Shown here: piece after piece, positions 1 to 8,700 of the stretch
Layout: every line of letters begins with the position of its first letter
How positions within the stretch are numbered: position 1 is the first letter of the stretch
DNA from: Luteitalea pratensis
GTDB lineage: Bacteria; Acidobacteriota; Vicinamibacteria; Vicinamibacterales; Vicinamibacteraceae
Assembly (NCBI RefSeq): GCF_001618865.1
Contig: NZ_CP015136.1
Coordinates: 3,755,001-3,819,000, forward strand
Direction: 5' to 3'
DNA: 64,000 nt
Program-made: the position numbers and the translations under genes
Notes under the pieces: model-generated
Databases searched by the model: none
What the model was told of the DNA's origin: nothing
What the model saw: the letters and a program-made list of their open reading frames with translations, nothing else

Positions 1-296
1 ACGTCGGTCCTCCTCCAGCGCCGCGAGACTGGCGGCGCCAGCCACTCCGACGATCAGGGCGTTCTCGCGCGTCGGCAGGTGACGGAGTCCTGACCGAGGT
101 CGGTGAACAGCGAGGCGAACGACGGCATCGGCACGGGCGACGTTCGCGGCGCGGCGAATGCGTCTGGCCCGAGCTGGCCGCCATCGGTCAGCGGCACTGG
201 CTGGATTGGTGGTGCGGAAGCCGGCGCGGCCTGTTGGGCCAGGGCGGGCGAAGTCAGGAGCAGGGAGGCGAGCAATCCAGCGGCGAATCTGGTCAT
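1..296 (-). pseudogene. PAP2-family phosphatase-like secreted protein, 5' part with a frameshift, cut by window edge
   Basis: The ATG at 296 opens a clear signal peptide (MTRFAAGLLASLLLTSPALA, then QQ) followed by a Pro/Ala-rich linker and the segment FASLFTDLGQD. In that frame translation stops at 54. Moving one base at about position 86 restores a continuing frame, LRHLPTRENALIVGVAGAAS, which resembles the lead-in of secreted PAP2-superfamily phosphatases (usually DFRxLPSRxN). The bases read GACTCCGTCACCTG where GACTTCCGTCACCTG would keep the frame, so one T is missing. The catalytic phosphatase motifs would lie beyond the window start. It could be a real lesion or a base-calling error. The family call rests on a short stretch and is tentative. 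Confidence 0.5.
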
Positions 297-455
297 GGGC
301 AATGTATTCGGGTACTCAAGGAGGCATCTGGCATGTTCGAGGCTGCCATCGCTCGGATGAACAGCCGATGACACCCGAGTTGGCACCCTGCTACGCCGGC
401 GGAACGCCGGCGGCCATTCACCGCCGATTCATGTGGCCGGACCTACCGTGTCTAC

Positions 456-1340
456 GTGCCGCCGCAGGTCGTCGCCGTCGCTCCTCTGTCTCCCTATGTC
501 GTGCGGTACTGCCAACGCGCCCGCATCGTCACGCGAGTCCTGGCGATGCAACTGGCGGCCTCGTGTGTCTTGCGGCAGGTGCTGGTGATGACCTTCGCCG
601 GCACCACCGTCCCCGGCGTGGTACGAGCGGCCGTGCTCATGGCCGGTACCGCGATCGACCTCCTGGCGGGCCTGACAGCGGCGCTGCCGTGGCTGTTGCT
701 GCTTTCCCTGTTCCGTGTGCGATGGATGCAGCGGCCGCAGGTGCAACACGCGATCGTGGCGGCGGCCGGTGCGGTGCTGGCCTTCGAGGCGTGCGTCCAG
801 TACTTCTTCTTCGAGGGATACAGCGGGCGGTACAACCACCTCGCCCTCGACTACCTCCTGTATCCCGACGAGGTGTTGGGCAACATCTTTGCGAGCTACG
901 ACGTGCCGCTGTTTGTCGGGCTCGCGATTGTGGCCGGAATGGCCCTGGCCCTGGTGACCGCATCGTGGCCGCGCGCCGTCGTCGACGAGTGGGACTTGCG
1001 AGATCGCCTGAAAGGGCTTGCCCTCACCGGCGGCCTCGCGGTCATCGCCTGCAGTGCCTGGCTGATCGTGCCCGACAGCGTCGTTGGCGGCCGGGTGGCC
1101 AATGAACTCGCCATCAACGGCTGGGCCCAACGGGTGCGGGCGTACCTGACCGCCCACCTGGATTACGAGGCGTACTACGCCATGCTTCGTGCCGATGACG
1201 CGGCGGCCCACCTGCGCCGGTTGGTCTCACAGCCGAGCGTCTCGGGCGGGCTCCTCCGCCATTTCGAGCCGCAGCGCCACGGGAGTGATGGCCCGCTGGA
1301 TGTCGTCGTCATCATCGAGGAGAGCTTCGGGTCTGGCAAC
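456..1340 (+). pseudogene. Truncated LTA-synthase/sulfatase-like membrane protein (N-terminal half only)
   Basis: From the GTG at 456 the frame encodes hydrophobic helices (CVLRQVLVMTFAG; LLAGLTAALPWLLLLSLF; HAIVAAAGAVLAF; VPLFVGLAIVAGMALALV; LALTGGLAVIACSAWLIV) and then the segment DVVVIIEESFGS at about 1293-1333. That segment is the first beta strand of the alkaline-phosphatase/sulfatase fold in LTA-synthase-like enzymes, where the metal-binding glutamate sits. Homology stops there: the frame runs on as unrelated residues to 1490, overlapping the next gene. The whole catalytic domain is missing, so this is a remnant with its membrane domain preserved. The break lies some 25-30 bases before the peptidase start at 1364, which suggests a deletion or rearrangement joined the two genes. 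Confidence 0.6.
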
Positions 1341-1363
1341 GGTATAGTGCTGGCCAATCCGCC

Positions 1364-2476
1364 ATGCCTACTCGTCGCACCTTCGCCCGCCAATGTGGTT
1401 CGCTCGTCCTTGGTTCCGCCGGGACCCTTGGGGCCGGGGCCTTGCGTGCGTCTCCGGTCGCGCAGCAGGAGGGCAGCGCCGGATCGCTGACCGATGTGCC
1501 CGGCGTCCGTGTCGGTCACGCCACCGATACGCGCCGCCCCACCGGGTGCACGGCCATCCTGTTCGATCAGGCCGTCACGGCTGGTGCCGACTACGACGGC
1601 TCGGCTCCCGGCGAGATGCTCGGCGTGATGCTGCAACCGGTGAGTCCCCTCGAGCGCATTCACGGCATCCTCCTGACTGGTGGAGGGCCCATGGGCCTCG
1701 AAGCCGTGTCCGGCGCCGTCCGGTACCTGGAGGCGACACAGGTCGGCTACGACTGGGGCGTGCCGAACGTGCGGATCCCCATTGTCGTAGGCGCGGTGAT
1801 CGACGACCTGTCGCTCGGTGATGGCCGCATCCGGCCGGACGCCGACCTTGCACGACGCGCGTGCGAGGCCGCCACGACGGCCCCGGTGGCTGAAGGCAGT
1901 TTCGGTGTAGGCGCCGGCGCCACCGTCGGCAAGATGTTCCGGTCGCGCGGCATGGGCGGCATGAAGGGTGGGCTCGGCACAGTGGCGATGCGATCGGGGG
2001 ACGTCATCGTCGCGGCGCTCAGCGTGGTGAACTGCGCGGGTGACGTCCTCGACTGGCGTACCGGCCGCATCGTCGCCGGCGCGCGTCAGCGCGACGGCCG
2101 GACGTTCGTGAACAGCGCGGCGCAACTACGGCGGGACCTCGACACGAGCACCCCACGCGCCGATCGACGCCTGGACGACCAGCCGTTCAGGGCGACCACG
2201 CTGACTATCATCGCCACCAACGTGACGCTGGACAAGACGAGCTTGACCAAGCTCGCGATGATGACCAACACCGGCGCGGCGCGAGCCATCAACCCCTACC
2301 ATACCAACGGCGACGGCGATCAGGTGCTCACGATCTCGACCAGCCGCATCACGCCGAACGTCTCGCTGACGGCCCTGGGCGCGGTCGCGGCGGACGCGGC
2401 GTCGCAGGCGATCCTGCGCGGCGTCGAACAGGCCATCGGTCTCGACACGTGGCCGGCCGTCCGCGATCTGCGCTGA
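1364..2476 (+). CDS. P1 family peptidase (S58, DmpA/BapA-like), exported
   Basis: A 370-residue N-terminal-nucleophile hydrolase of the S58 family (DmpA aminopeptidase, beta-aminopeptidase BapA, NylC). These are made as one chain that cleaves itself into two subunits. The N-terminus MPTRRTFARQ followed by small hydrophobic residues looks like a Tat signal. Visible family features are the start DVPGVRVGHATD (44-55), the glycine-rich LLTGGGPMGLEAVSG (103-117), GSFGVGAGATVGK (178-190), and ATTLTIIATNVTL (277-289), where the self-processing Ser/Thr nucleophile is expected (T278 or T279). LTGGGPMGL replaces the more common LTGGSAFGL. The gene is intact although its upstream neighbour is broken. 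Confidence 0.85.
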   Translation: MPTRRTFARQCGSLVLGSAGTLGAGALRASPVAQQEGSAGSLTDVPGVRVGHATDTRRPTGCTAILFDQAVTAGADYDGSAPGEMLGVMLQPVSPLERIHGILLTGGGPMGLEAVSGAVRYLEATQVGYDWGVPNVRIPIVVGAVIDDLSLGDGRIRPDADLARRACEAATTAPVAEGSFGVGAGATVGKMFRSRGMGGMKGGLGTVAMRSGDVIVAALSVVNCAGDVLDWRTGRIVAGARQRDGRTFVNSAAQLRRDLDTSTPRADRRLDDQPFRATTLTIIATNVTLDKTSLTKLAMMTNTGAARAINPYHTNGDGDQVLTISTSRITPNVSLTALGAVAADAASQAILRGVEQAIGLDTWPAVRDLR

Positions 2477-2519
2477 CGCGAACGTGACCGCGGGAGGCCC
2501 CGGCTATCATGTCGGTATC

Positions 2520-3704
2520 GTGCCGATACCGACAGACTCGCTGGGGCAACCGCTCCCGCTTCGGGAGAATCGCTTCCGCCGCGTCTTCCTGCTGCTGTTC
2601 GTGCTCGGGATCACCGTCGTGTTCCTGGGCATGATCAGCAGCTTCCTGATCACGATCCTGCTCGCGGCGATATTCGCGGGACTGGGATATCCGCTCTTCG
2701 AGCGACTGGTCGCCGCGTTCCGTGGACGCCGCCCGCTGGCGGCACTGGCGACCATAATCGTCGGGTTGCTGGTCGTGGCCGGGCCGCTGGGGCTCGTCGC
2801 GTACATGGTCACCCTCGAGGCCATACGCCTGACGCAGAGCGTGAGGCCGTGGCTCAAGCAGGTCGCGGCGCAACCGTCGGTACTCAAGCCCGTGCTGGAC
2901 AGGTTGCCGTTCTCCGAACAGCTGATGCCCTATCGGGAAGAACTGCTCGCGAAGCTCGGCGAATGGGGCAGCAGTCTCGGTGGTGCGATCGTCGGCGCGC
3001 TGTCCAACACCACGATTGGCACGCTGCAGGCAGTGTTCCAGACGTTCATCCTCGTCTACACGGTGTTCTTCCTGCTGCTCGACGGGCCGCAGATCCTGCA
3101 GGCGATGCGCCGGTTCCTGCCACTGCGTGAAGGGGAGCGCGACCTGCTCCTCGACAAGTTCGTCTCGGTGACGCGGGCGACGCTGAAGGGCACGCTGGTG
3201 ATCGGAGCCGTCCAGGGCACGCTCGCGGGCGTGGCGTTCTGGGTCGCGGGTGTCGAGCACGCCGTTTTCTGGGGCGCGATCATGGTCGTGCTGTCGGTCG
3301 TGCCGATGCTGGGAGGCGCGCTCGTCTGGGTGCCCACCTGCGTCGTGCTCGCCCTGACCGGCCACTGGGTGAAGGCCGTCGCGCTGGCGGCCTTCTGTGG
3401 GCTCGTCGTCGGTTCGATCGACAACGTGCTGCGCCCTCGCCTGGTCGGGCGCGACACCGAGATGCACGATCTGATGATCCTGTTCTCGACACTGGGCGGC
3501 ATCATCGCCTTTGGCCCGATCGGCTTCATCATCGGGCCGATCATCGCGGCGCTGTTCCAGACGTCCTGGGAACTGTTCGGCCTGGCCTTTGCCGAGAACC
3601 TGCCGTCCGCGGATCGGAACGACGCAGCGGGGCCGAGCGTCCTCGCCGATGCTTCAGACCCGATCGTGGCCCAAAAGCACGACGACGACATCGTGCGACC
3701 GTGA
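2520..3704 (+). CDS. AI-2E family transporter (PerM/TqsA-like)
   Basis: A 394-residue inner-membrane protein of the AI-2E transporter family, about the usual length. Family members export small molecules such as autoinducer-2 or act as ion/proton antiporters; the substrate here is unknown. Paired hydrophobic helices occur at the N-terminus (VFLLLFVLGITVVFLGMISS; ITILLAAIFAGLGYPLF; ALATIIVGLLVVAGPLGLVA), then a soluble stretch, then the conserved C-terminal membrane block with FQTFILVYTVFFLLLDG, GVEHAVFWGAIMVVLSVVPM and the family ending LFSTLGGIIAFGPIGFIIGP. I prefer the GTG at 2520; an in-frame GTG at 2484 would add 12 unconvincing residues. It follows the peptidase by about 40 bases and may be co-transcribed. 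Confidence 0.85.
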   Translation: MPIPTDSLGQPLPLRENRFRRVFLLLFVLGITVVFLGMISSFLITILLAAIFAGLGYPLFERLVAAFRGRRPLAALATIIVGLLVVAGPLGLVAYMVTLEAIRLTQSVRPWLKQVAAQPSVLKPVLDRLPFSEQLMPYREELLAKLGEWGSSLGGAIVGALSNTTIGTLQAVFQTFILVYTVFFLLLDGPQILQAMRRFLPLREGERDLLLDKFVSVTRATLKGTLVIGAVQGTLAGVAFWVAGVEHAVFWGAIMVVLSVVPMLGGALVWVPTCVVLALTGHWVKAVALAAFCGLVVGSIDNVLRPRLVGRDTEMHDLMILFSTLGGIIAFGPIGFIIGPIIAALFQTSWELFGLAFAENLPSADRNDAAGPSVLADASDPIVAQKHDDDIVRP

Positions 3705-3714
3705 GCCTGTGGCT

Positions 3715-3771
3715 GTAGCCGTCGACCTTCCACCTCCGCCAAGGCTACGGCGGACAAGTCTGGTCGACGGT
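3715..3771. repeat. Dispersed palindromic element, GTAGCCGTCGACC family (copy 1)
   Basis: About 57 bases beginning GTAGCCGTCGACCTTCC and closing CGGACAAGTCTGGTCGACGG, so the ends form an inverted repeat around GTCGACC. A second copy with the same ends and a different centre lies at 55816-55877, and the inner word CCTCCGCCAAGGCT recurs in reverse complement inside dnaE2 near 59092-59105. Confidence 0.7.
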
Positions 3772-3806
3772 TTGCCGCGATCCTCTTTCCGCCCAGAGGG
3801 CGGCGT

Positions 3807-4243
3807 TCAGTCGCGCGGCTGGCCGGGCGTCGACCATCCGCGCTGATCGAGTAGCGCCTGTACACGGCGACCGATGTCGTCGCGGATCGCGCGGACTTCG
3901 TCGATGGGGCGTCCCTTGGGGTCCGGCAGGGGCCAATCATCCCGGACGAGACCCGGAACGTGCGGACATGCCTCCCCGCACCCCATCGTCACGAGCATGG
4001 CGGCGCCGCCGGCAAGATCGTCGGTCAACAATGCGGGTTGCACGCGCGCCAGATCGATGCCGAGTTCGCGCATCGCCTCGATCACGACCGGATGCACGTG
4101 GGGCCCGGCGCGGTGCCTGCCGACGCCGCCCGTGCGCGTGTCGGATCCGCGACGGCATTGAAGAGAGCCGCCGCCGTCTGCGACCGGCCGGCATTGTGGA
4201 CGCACGCGAAGATGACGCGCGCGGGTGCCTGTGTGTCGCTCAT
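3807..4243 (-). pseudogene. arsC: Arsenate reductase, LMW-PTP/thioredoxin-linked type, frameshifted
   Basis: From the ATG at 4243 the protein reads MSDTQAPARVIFACVHNAGRSQ, with the phosphatase-like P-loop C-x5-R (CVHNAGR) of thioredoxin- or mycothiol-linked arsenate reductases. It continues through ALFNAVADP to SAGTAPGP, where the frame runs into a stop. One base would have to be added in the G/C run at about 4101-4106 to continue as HVHPVVIEAMRELGIDL, then LVTMGCGEACPHVPG, which carries the second catalytic cysteine pair, and DDWPLPDPKGRPIDEVRAIRDDI to the stop at 3807. Both halves are well conserved, so the lesion is recent or a sequencing artefact in a GGGGCCC run. It is divergent from arsM with a 33-base gap. 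Confidence 0.75.
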
Positions 4244-4276
4244 CCTCGTTGCCCCCGCTCATTCCCGCAACATCCG

Positions 4277-5107
4277 ATGACCATCGGCAGGACGCCCCGG
4301 ACCGGACGTCCGGTGGCGCGCGCGAGCTGGAGATCGTCGGTCGCCGGCTCCGGGGAGTGGCGGACGGCATGCAGCACACCGTCGAGGGCGTGGCGTACGT
4401 GTGCCGGCATCACGAGCGGGCTGTATTCGCCCGACGAGGTCGGTGCGCTTCCTCACGAGGCGGTCGTGGCCTCTCTCGGGTGCGGCAATCCTACCGCCCT
4501 GATCGCGCTCGAACCGGGGCAGGTCGTGCTCGACCTCGGGTCCGGAGGCGGCATCGACGTCCTGCTGTCGGCCCGTCGCGTCGGGCCGGCCGGCAAGGCC
4601 TATGGCCTCGACATGACCGACGACATGCTGGCCCTCGCGCGCGAGAACCAGCGTCGCGCCGGCGTCGGGAACGTCGAGTTCCTGAAGGGCACGATCGAGC
4701 AGATTCCATTGCCAGACGCATCTGTGGACGTCATCATCTCGAACTGCGTGATCAACCTGTCCGCCGACAAGCCGCAGGTGCTGCGCGAAGCGTTCCGCGT
4801 CTTGCGCCCGGGCGGTCGCTTCGCCGTCTCGGACGTGCTTGTCCGCGGTGATGTCCCGGCCGACGTCCGGCGCAACATGGAACTCTGGGTCGGCTGCATC
4901 GCTGGCGCCTTGCGCGAGGACGAGTACGTGGACGGCCTGCGCGCCGCCGGCTTCGCCGACGTCACGATCGAGCCGTGGCGCGAGTACGCGGCCGCGGACG
5001 CCGAAGCCTACTTCAGGGACGCTGGTCAGGGCTGCGGCGATCTCACGACAGCCGACGGGCACTTCTTCAGCGGCTTCGTGCGGGCGCGCAAGCCCATGGA
5101 GGCGTGA
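4277..5107 (+). CDS. arsM: Arsenite S-adenosylmethionine methyltransferase, N-terminus abnormal
   Basis: Methylates As(III) using S-adenosylmethionine. The core is clear: ITSGLYSPDEVGALPHEAVV and SLGCGNPTALIAL, the SAM motif VVLDLGSGGGIDVLLSARRV, then GLDMTDDMLALARENQ, the arsenic-binding cysteine in IISNCVINLSADK and another in ELWVGCIAGAL. The roughly 50 residues before ITSGLYS do not resemble ArsM in any frame, and the N-terminal cysteine pair usually found just before this point is absent. The ATG at 4277 is therefore only the best available start; the 5' end may be truncated or rearranged, like the neighbouring arsC. The stop overlaps the next start by one base (TGATG), so the two genes are translationally coupled. 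Confidence 0.8.
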   Translation: MTIGRTPRTGRPVARASWRSSVAGSGEWRTACSTPSRAWRTCAGITSGLYSPDEVGALPHEAVVASLGCGNPTALIALEPGQVVLDLGSGGGIDVLLSARRVGPAGKAYGLDMTDDMLALARENQRRAGVGNVEFLKGTIEQIPLPDASVDVIISNCVINLSADKPQVLREAFRVLRPGGRFAVSDVLVRGDVPADVRRNMELWVGCIAGALREDEYVDGLRAAGFADVTIEPWREYAAADAEAYFRDAGQGCGDLTTADGHFFSGFVRARKPMEA

Positions 5108-5553
5108 TGTCCGCGATCGTGCGTCCCGCATCGGCGCGGGACTGGGACGCGATCGTAATGCTCCTGGAACAACATCGATTGCCGCTCGCTGGCGCCAGGG
5201 ACCACGTATCCGATTTCCTCGTCACGGTGGACGACGGGAGCGTGATCGGCGTCGCCGGCCTGGAGATGTACGGCGACGCGGCGCTGCTGCGGTCGGTCGC
5301 CGTGTCGTCGCCGGGTGGCGGTGTCGGGACGCGGCTCGTGGAGGCGCTTCTCGAGCAGGCGCGACAGGCTGGCGTCGGTACCGTGGTGTTGCTGACCACC
5401 ACCGCCGCGGCCTTCTTCCCGCGCTTTGGTTTCACCGAGGTGACGCGTGACGACGTACCCGCTGCCGTGCGCGCGTCGGCGGAGTTCCAGGGCGCCTGCC
5501 CCGCGAGCGCGACCGTGATGCGCCTCGCGTTACGTCGCGAAAAGTTGACGTGA
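5107..5553 (+). CDS. arsN2: GNAT N-acetyltransferase, ArsN2-like
   Basis: A 148-residue GCN5-type acetyltransferase. Features are the N-terminal strand IVRPASARDWDAIVMLLEQ, the central strands IGVAGLEMYGDAALLRSVAV, the acetyl-CoA loop SPGGGVGTRLVEALLEQA, and LLTTTAAAFFPRFGF. The FFPRFGF ending and the position directly behind arsM match acetyltransferases found in ars operons (ArsN2 type). ArsN1 members detoxify glutamate-mimic organoarsenicals; the substrate of the N2 type is less clear, so its role here is inferred from context. It is the last gene before the terminator at 5641 and is intact. Confidence 0.75.
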   Translation: MSAIVRPASARDWDAIVMLLEQHRLPLAGARDHVSDFLVTVDDGSVIGVAGLEMYGDAALLRSVAVSSPGGGVGTRLVEALLEQARQAGVGTVVLLTTTAAAFFPRFGFTEVTRDDVPAAVRASAEFQGACPASATVMRLALRREKLT

Positions 5554-5640
5554 ATGTCGCCGCGCCGACGCGTGGCCGCGCGATTCTGTCCCTGCGCTGC
5601 ACCTGGGACATCGCCAGGGTGGCGCCACTGGATGACCGAG

Positions 5641-5666
5641 GGCCCCGGCAGAACGGGGCCTTTTTT
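5641..5666 (+). terminator. Rho-independent terminator after arsM-arsN2
   Basis: A seven-base stem GGCCCCG / CGGGGCC with a six-base loop, followed directly by six T residues. It lies 87 bases past the arsN2 stop in the correct orientation. Confidence 0.85.
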
Positions 5667-5681
5667 CATTGCTTCATTGGT

Positions 5682-5761
5682 AATGCCGGAATGCCGGAAT
5701 GCCGGAATGCTGGAATGTCGAAGTCTTTTCGAAGGCCGAAAGCCGAAAGCCGAAGGCCGAA
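5682..5761. repeat. Two adjacent short tandem arrays (8-bp AATGCCGG, 7-bp AGCCGAA)
   Basis: AATGCCGG occurs at 5682, 5690 and 5698 in exact 8-base register, then AATGCTGG at 5706 and AATGTCGA at 5714. It is followed from about 5733 by GGCCGAA/AGCCGAA units with a 7-base period. The AATGCCGG word recurs at 15058, 32975 and 52199. Confidence 0.9.
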
Positions 5762-5768
5762 ACGAAGA

Positions 5769-5789
5769 GGGCGCGCCGGAGGCGCGCCC
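5769..5789 (-). terminator. Terminator hairpin for the TonB receptor gene
   Basis: A perfect nine-base stem GGGCGCGCC / GGCGCGCCC with a GGA loop, ten bases past the stop at 5800. On the minus strand it is followed by TCTTCGTTT, a poor U tract, so termination strength is uncertain. Confidence 0.65.
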
Positions 5790-5799
5790 CTTCTCTCCC

Positions 5800-8700
5800 T
5801 CAGAACGTGTAGCGCACTGACAACTGCATCTGGCGCTGCGTGCCGAGGCCGATCGTGCGGTTGAGCGGGCCCAGCATGTAGCCGAACGTCGCTCCGGCCG
5901 TGCTGTCGTTGAACGCGACGCCAGGCGCGCCGTTGGGCAGCGAAGCCGTCGGCTGCTGGTAGTTCAGCTCGTTGGTGATGTTGAACATCTCGATGCGGAA
6001 CTGCAGCGCCTGGTTGCCGCCGAAGCGTAAGTCCTTGCTTCCCATCAGGTCCACCTGCCAGAAGCCGGGGCCGGTCAGGAAGTTGCGCGGCAGGTTGCCG
6101 AACGTACCGGGCTGTGGCGTGGCGAACGCCGCCGGGTTGAGCCAGCGGATGCCGCCGTCCTTCAGGTACGGATCGACGCCGGGGATGAGGTCCGGCCGCT
6201 GCGTCCCGCGCGAGTTGCCGCCCTGGATGTTGGCCACCGTCACGCCATTCACCGAGATGTTGTCCGGGCGCGCGATGACGACGTTGATCGGGACGCCGCT
6301 GCGCGCATTGAGGATACCGCCGAGGCGCCAGCCGCCACTCCAGAAGCCATCACCGGGGAAGAGGTACACCAGGCTGGCGTTGGTCGTGTGCCGGATGTCG
6401 GTCGGGTTGGCGCTCTGTTCGGTCGAGAAGTCGAACGTGTTCTGCGCCGTCTGCGCCTCGTTCGATCCCTGCGTCGTCCCCGTGTTGTGCGCGTACTGGT
6501 ACTGGAAGCCACCGGTCAGGCCGCCGCGGAATCGACGCGTCAGCCCGAGCTGCAGGGCGTCGAACTGGCTGCGGCCGCCGGACGTCTTGAAATCCACCTG
6601 CCCGATTACGGGGCGCGGCCGGCGCAACGTGATGGGATCGATCAGGTTGGAGACGCCGCGCTGGAAGAGATCGTACCCCTGGCTGCCGGTGTACGCGATG
6701 CTCAGGTTCATCGCCCCCGGCAACTCGCGCTGCACACTGGCCCCGTACTGCACGTTGTACTCGTCCGGACGCTCGTGCGTGTAGCCGCGCACGCTCAGCG
6801 ACGTCTGGAATACCGCATCGCTGACCGGGTACTGGAGGCCGTTGTTGGCGACGTCGGCGGTGCTGACCGAGTAGCGGGTGATGTAATTCTCGATCGGCTG
6901 GATGCGATCCTCGAACTGTCCCGGTCCATAGAACCAACCCAGGCCGCCGCGCAGCACCGTCTTGTCGTTGATCATGTACGTCGCGGCCAGGCGCGGCCCG
7001 ATGTTGTTGTAGTCGGGCTCGTAGAAGTTGTCCGGGTCGCTCGAGAAGTCGTTCTCCTCGATGAAGAACGGAATGGCGAACTGGTTCTTCTCCTGGACCA
7101 CGGAATAGAACTCGTAGCGCAGGCCGAGATCGACCGTCAGCTTGGCCGTCGGGCGCCAGGAGTCCTGCACGTACCCGATCGCGTATTGCTGCTGTGCGTC
7201 GAACTCGGGCGAGTCGACTGCGCGCTGTACGCGGTTCGGACGGTTGTCGATGAAGTCGGCCACGCTGTTGAACTCATACGTGTCACCGCCAAGGAACTGG
7301 AAGCCGACGTTGATGCGGCGGTATTCGCCACCGGCCTTGAAGGTGTGCGTGCCGCGGGTCATCGTGATGGCATCGGTGAACGAGAACGACCCGGGCTCGA
7401 ACAGCGCGCCGGCTCCTTGCGCCGAGCTCGTGACGCGGAATTGCAGACCCGAACGTGCGATTCCGGTCGTGCCGCGTCCGTCGATGGATGACGAGCCGAC
7501 CGCGCCCGACAACGACACCTGCTCGGAGGGGTAGCCCGACGGGCTGAACGCCAGCGCCGCCGTGTCCGGGCGGTTGTAGCCGACCTTGAGCTCGTTGACG
7601 ACCGTCGGCCGGACGATGGACTGCCAACTGGCGACGAAGTTCTGCGGCTTCTGCGTGGCGAGCACGCGACGCGGCGTGACGGTCTGGTCGGGCGTGTCGA
7701 TCTCGCCATCACTGTAGAGGTACCGGACGTACATGCTCTGGCTGCTCGAGAAGTGCCAGTCCAGCCGGCCGTTGAACGAGTCTTCGCGCTGATTGGCGAT
7801 CGAGGAGTACGACGTCCGGCCCACGAGCGGGTTCGTCGACGTCAGCGTCTCGGTCGGGAATCCTGCCAGCAGGGGCACCACGGCCCGTGTGCGCTCGGGC
7901 GACCGGCCGCCACCGGAGGTCGTCGGCACGCCGGCCACGATTTGGTCACGCGCCACGTTGCTCGGCACCGATTCGACGAAGCTCAGTCCGGTGTCCTGCC
8001 GCAGGCCTTCGTAACTGCCGAAGAAGAAGACCTTGTTGCTGACGATCGGGCCGCCAACGGATCCGCCGAACTGGTCGAGACGCAGCGGCTGCTTGATGTC
8101 GTCGTACTTGTTGGTGGAATCGAGCGCATCGTCGCGATAGTAGTCGAACACCGATCCGGTGAAACGGTTGGCCCCGCTCTTGGTGACGACCGTGATGTTG
8201 CCGCCGGTACCGAAGCCGCTCTCCGCGGGCGCGAGTCCGGCGTTGACGCGGAACTCGGCGACCGATTCCATCGACGTCTGCAGGCGAAACTGCGACCCGG
8301 TGGCGTTGAGGTACCCCGGGCCCGCGTCCCAGATGTACGTGCCGTCGACGCCGTCGTAGTTCAGGTAGTTCTGCTGGTTGGATTTGCCGTTGAAGCGGAT
8401 GCTGCTCCAGCCGCCGTTGCCATCGGTCGTGGCGCCTGGCGACAGGGTCATGAGGTTGGCGAAGTTGCGGCCGTTCACCGGCAGGTTGTCGACTTCCTCC
8501 GGCGTCACGTTGACGCCGATCTTGGCCGAGGACGCATCGAGCACTCCCGTCTCGGCGGTGACTGTCACGGTCTCGGCCATCGCCGCGACGCTGAGCGACA
8601 GGTCGACGGACTTGACCTCGCCCACCCCGAGCGTGACCGTCTGCTCGCCCGTCCGGAATCCTTCCAGCGCCGCGGACACGACATAGGTACCGCGCGGCAG

